Position numbers and translations under genes: made by a program. This document shows, piece after piece, positions 23,245 through 23,321 of a stretch of DNA of 23,321 nt. The stretch is from Bacteroidales bacterium UBA1192 (GTDB taxonomy: Bacteria > Bacteroidota > Bacteroidia > Bacteroidales > Bacteroidaceae). The stretch is from contig DBYG01000055.1 in NCBI GenBank assembly GCA_002310175.1, positions 1 through 23,321 of the forward strand, given 5' to 3'. Every line of letters starts with the position of its first letter. The stretch's first letter is position 1. The notes beneath the pieces were generated by a model. It did not search any database and had not been told where the DNA came from. It worked only from the letters and a program-made list of their open reading frames with translations.

Positions 23245-23321
23245 GGAAGTTTGGGTGAGTGGCTGAAACCAGCAGTTTGCTAAACTGCCGTACGGGTAAC
23301 CGTACCGGGGGTTCGAATCCC
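23245..23321 (+). tRNA. tRNA-Ser(GCU), 3' end cut by window edge
   Basis: The gene begins with GGAAGTT acceptor strand, followed by a D arm (GGTGAGTGGCTGAAACC), an anticodon stem GCAGT/ACTGC around the loop TTGCTAA (anticodon GCT), a long variable arm GTACGG-GTAA-CCGTAC as expected for tRNA-Ser, and a T loop TTCGAAT. It decodes AGC and AGU. The rest of the T stem and the acceptor 3' strand are outside the window. It lies on the opposite strand from, and divergent to, the ketoisomerase fusion gene. Confidence 0.93.

Overview
The window looks like chromosomal DNA from a member of the Bacteroidales (Bacteroides/Prevotella-like; the genus cannot be fixed from this sequence alone). Three things point there: the thrS-infC-rpmI-rplT order next to a TPR gene and def, lipoproteins and Bacteroidota-type enzymes whose best remembered relatives are from this order, and repeated matches to the Bacteroidota promoter -7 element TAnnTTTG just upstream of operons. 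No rRNA, CRISPR array, transposase or integrase was seen, and no gap between genes exceeds 300 bases.

Bases 1-6663 (all minus strand) are core housekeeping. In transcription order they hold a SPOR-domain lipoprotein, ruvX (TTG start), def and a large secreted TPR protein as one tight operon, then thrS, then infC-rpmI-rplT; rplT runs off the left edge. The infC group has an approximately 110-base leader with a hairpin and may be self-regulated.

Bases 6713-12035 (minus strand) hold a three-gene unit: an alpha-D-phosphohexomutase, an exported GH43 glycosidase with a C-terminal CBM6-like module, and a lipoprotein of the 5'-nucleotidase family. It ends in a probable intrinsic terminator whose loop contains the last stop codon, directly followed by the promoter of the SPOR operon.

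Bases 12040-17664 are a compact glycan-assembly locus made of two divergent units: a Wzx-like flippase plus a GT2 enzyme leftwards, and two GT2 enzymes plus a GT-B enzyme rightwards, all joined by 4-base ATGA overlaps. A perfect 10-bp inverted repeat sits over both edges of the divergent intergenic region and covers the GTG start of the flippase. No initiating sugar-phosphate transferase, polymerase or UpxY/UpxZ-type regulator is present, so this is not a classical complete capsule locus; a lipid-linked oligosaccharide for O-antigen or protein O-glycosylation is an alternative.

Bases 17691-23105 carry a PlsC-type acyltransferase translationally coupled to a BASS-family transporter (minus), rlmH (plus), and a two-gene minus-strand operon for a 3-acylamino-3,6-dideoxyhexose: a fusion of a 3,4-ketoisomerase (FdtA/QdtA-like) with a FemAB/GNAT-like acyltransferase, followed by a DegT/FdtB-like aminotransferase. 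Together these could convert dTDP-4-keto-6-deoxyglucose into an N-acylated amino sugar donor for the neighbouring glycosyltransferases. The window ends inside a tRNA-Ser(GCU) gene with a near-consensus promoter.
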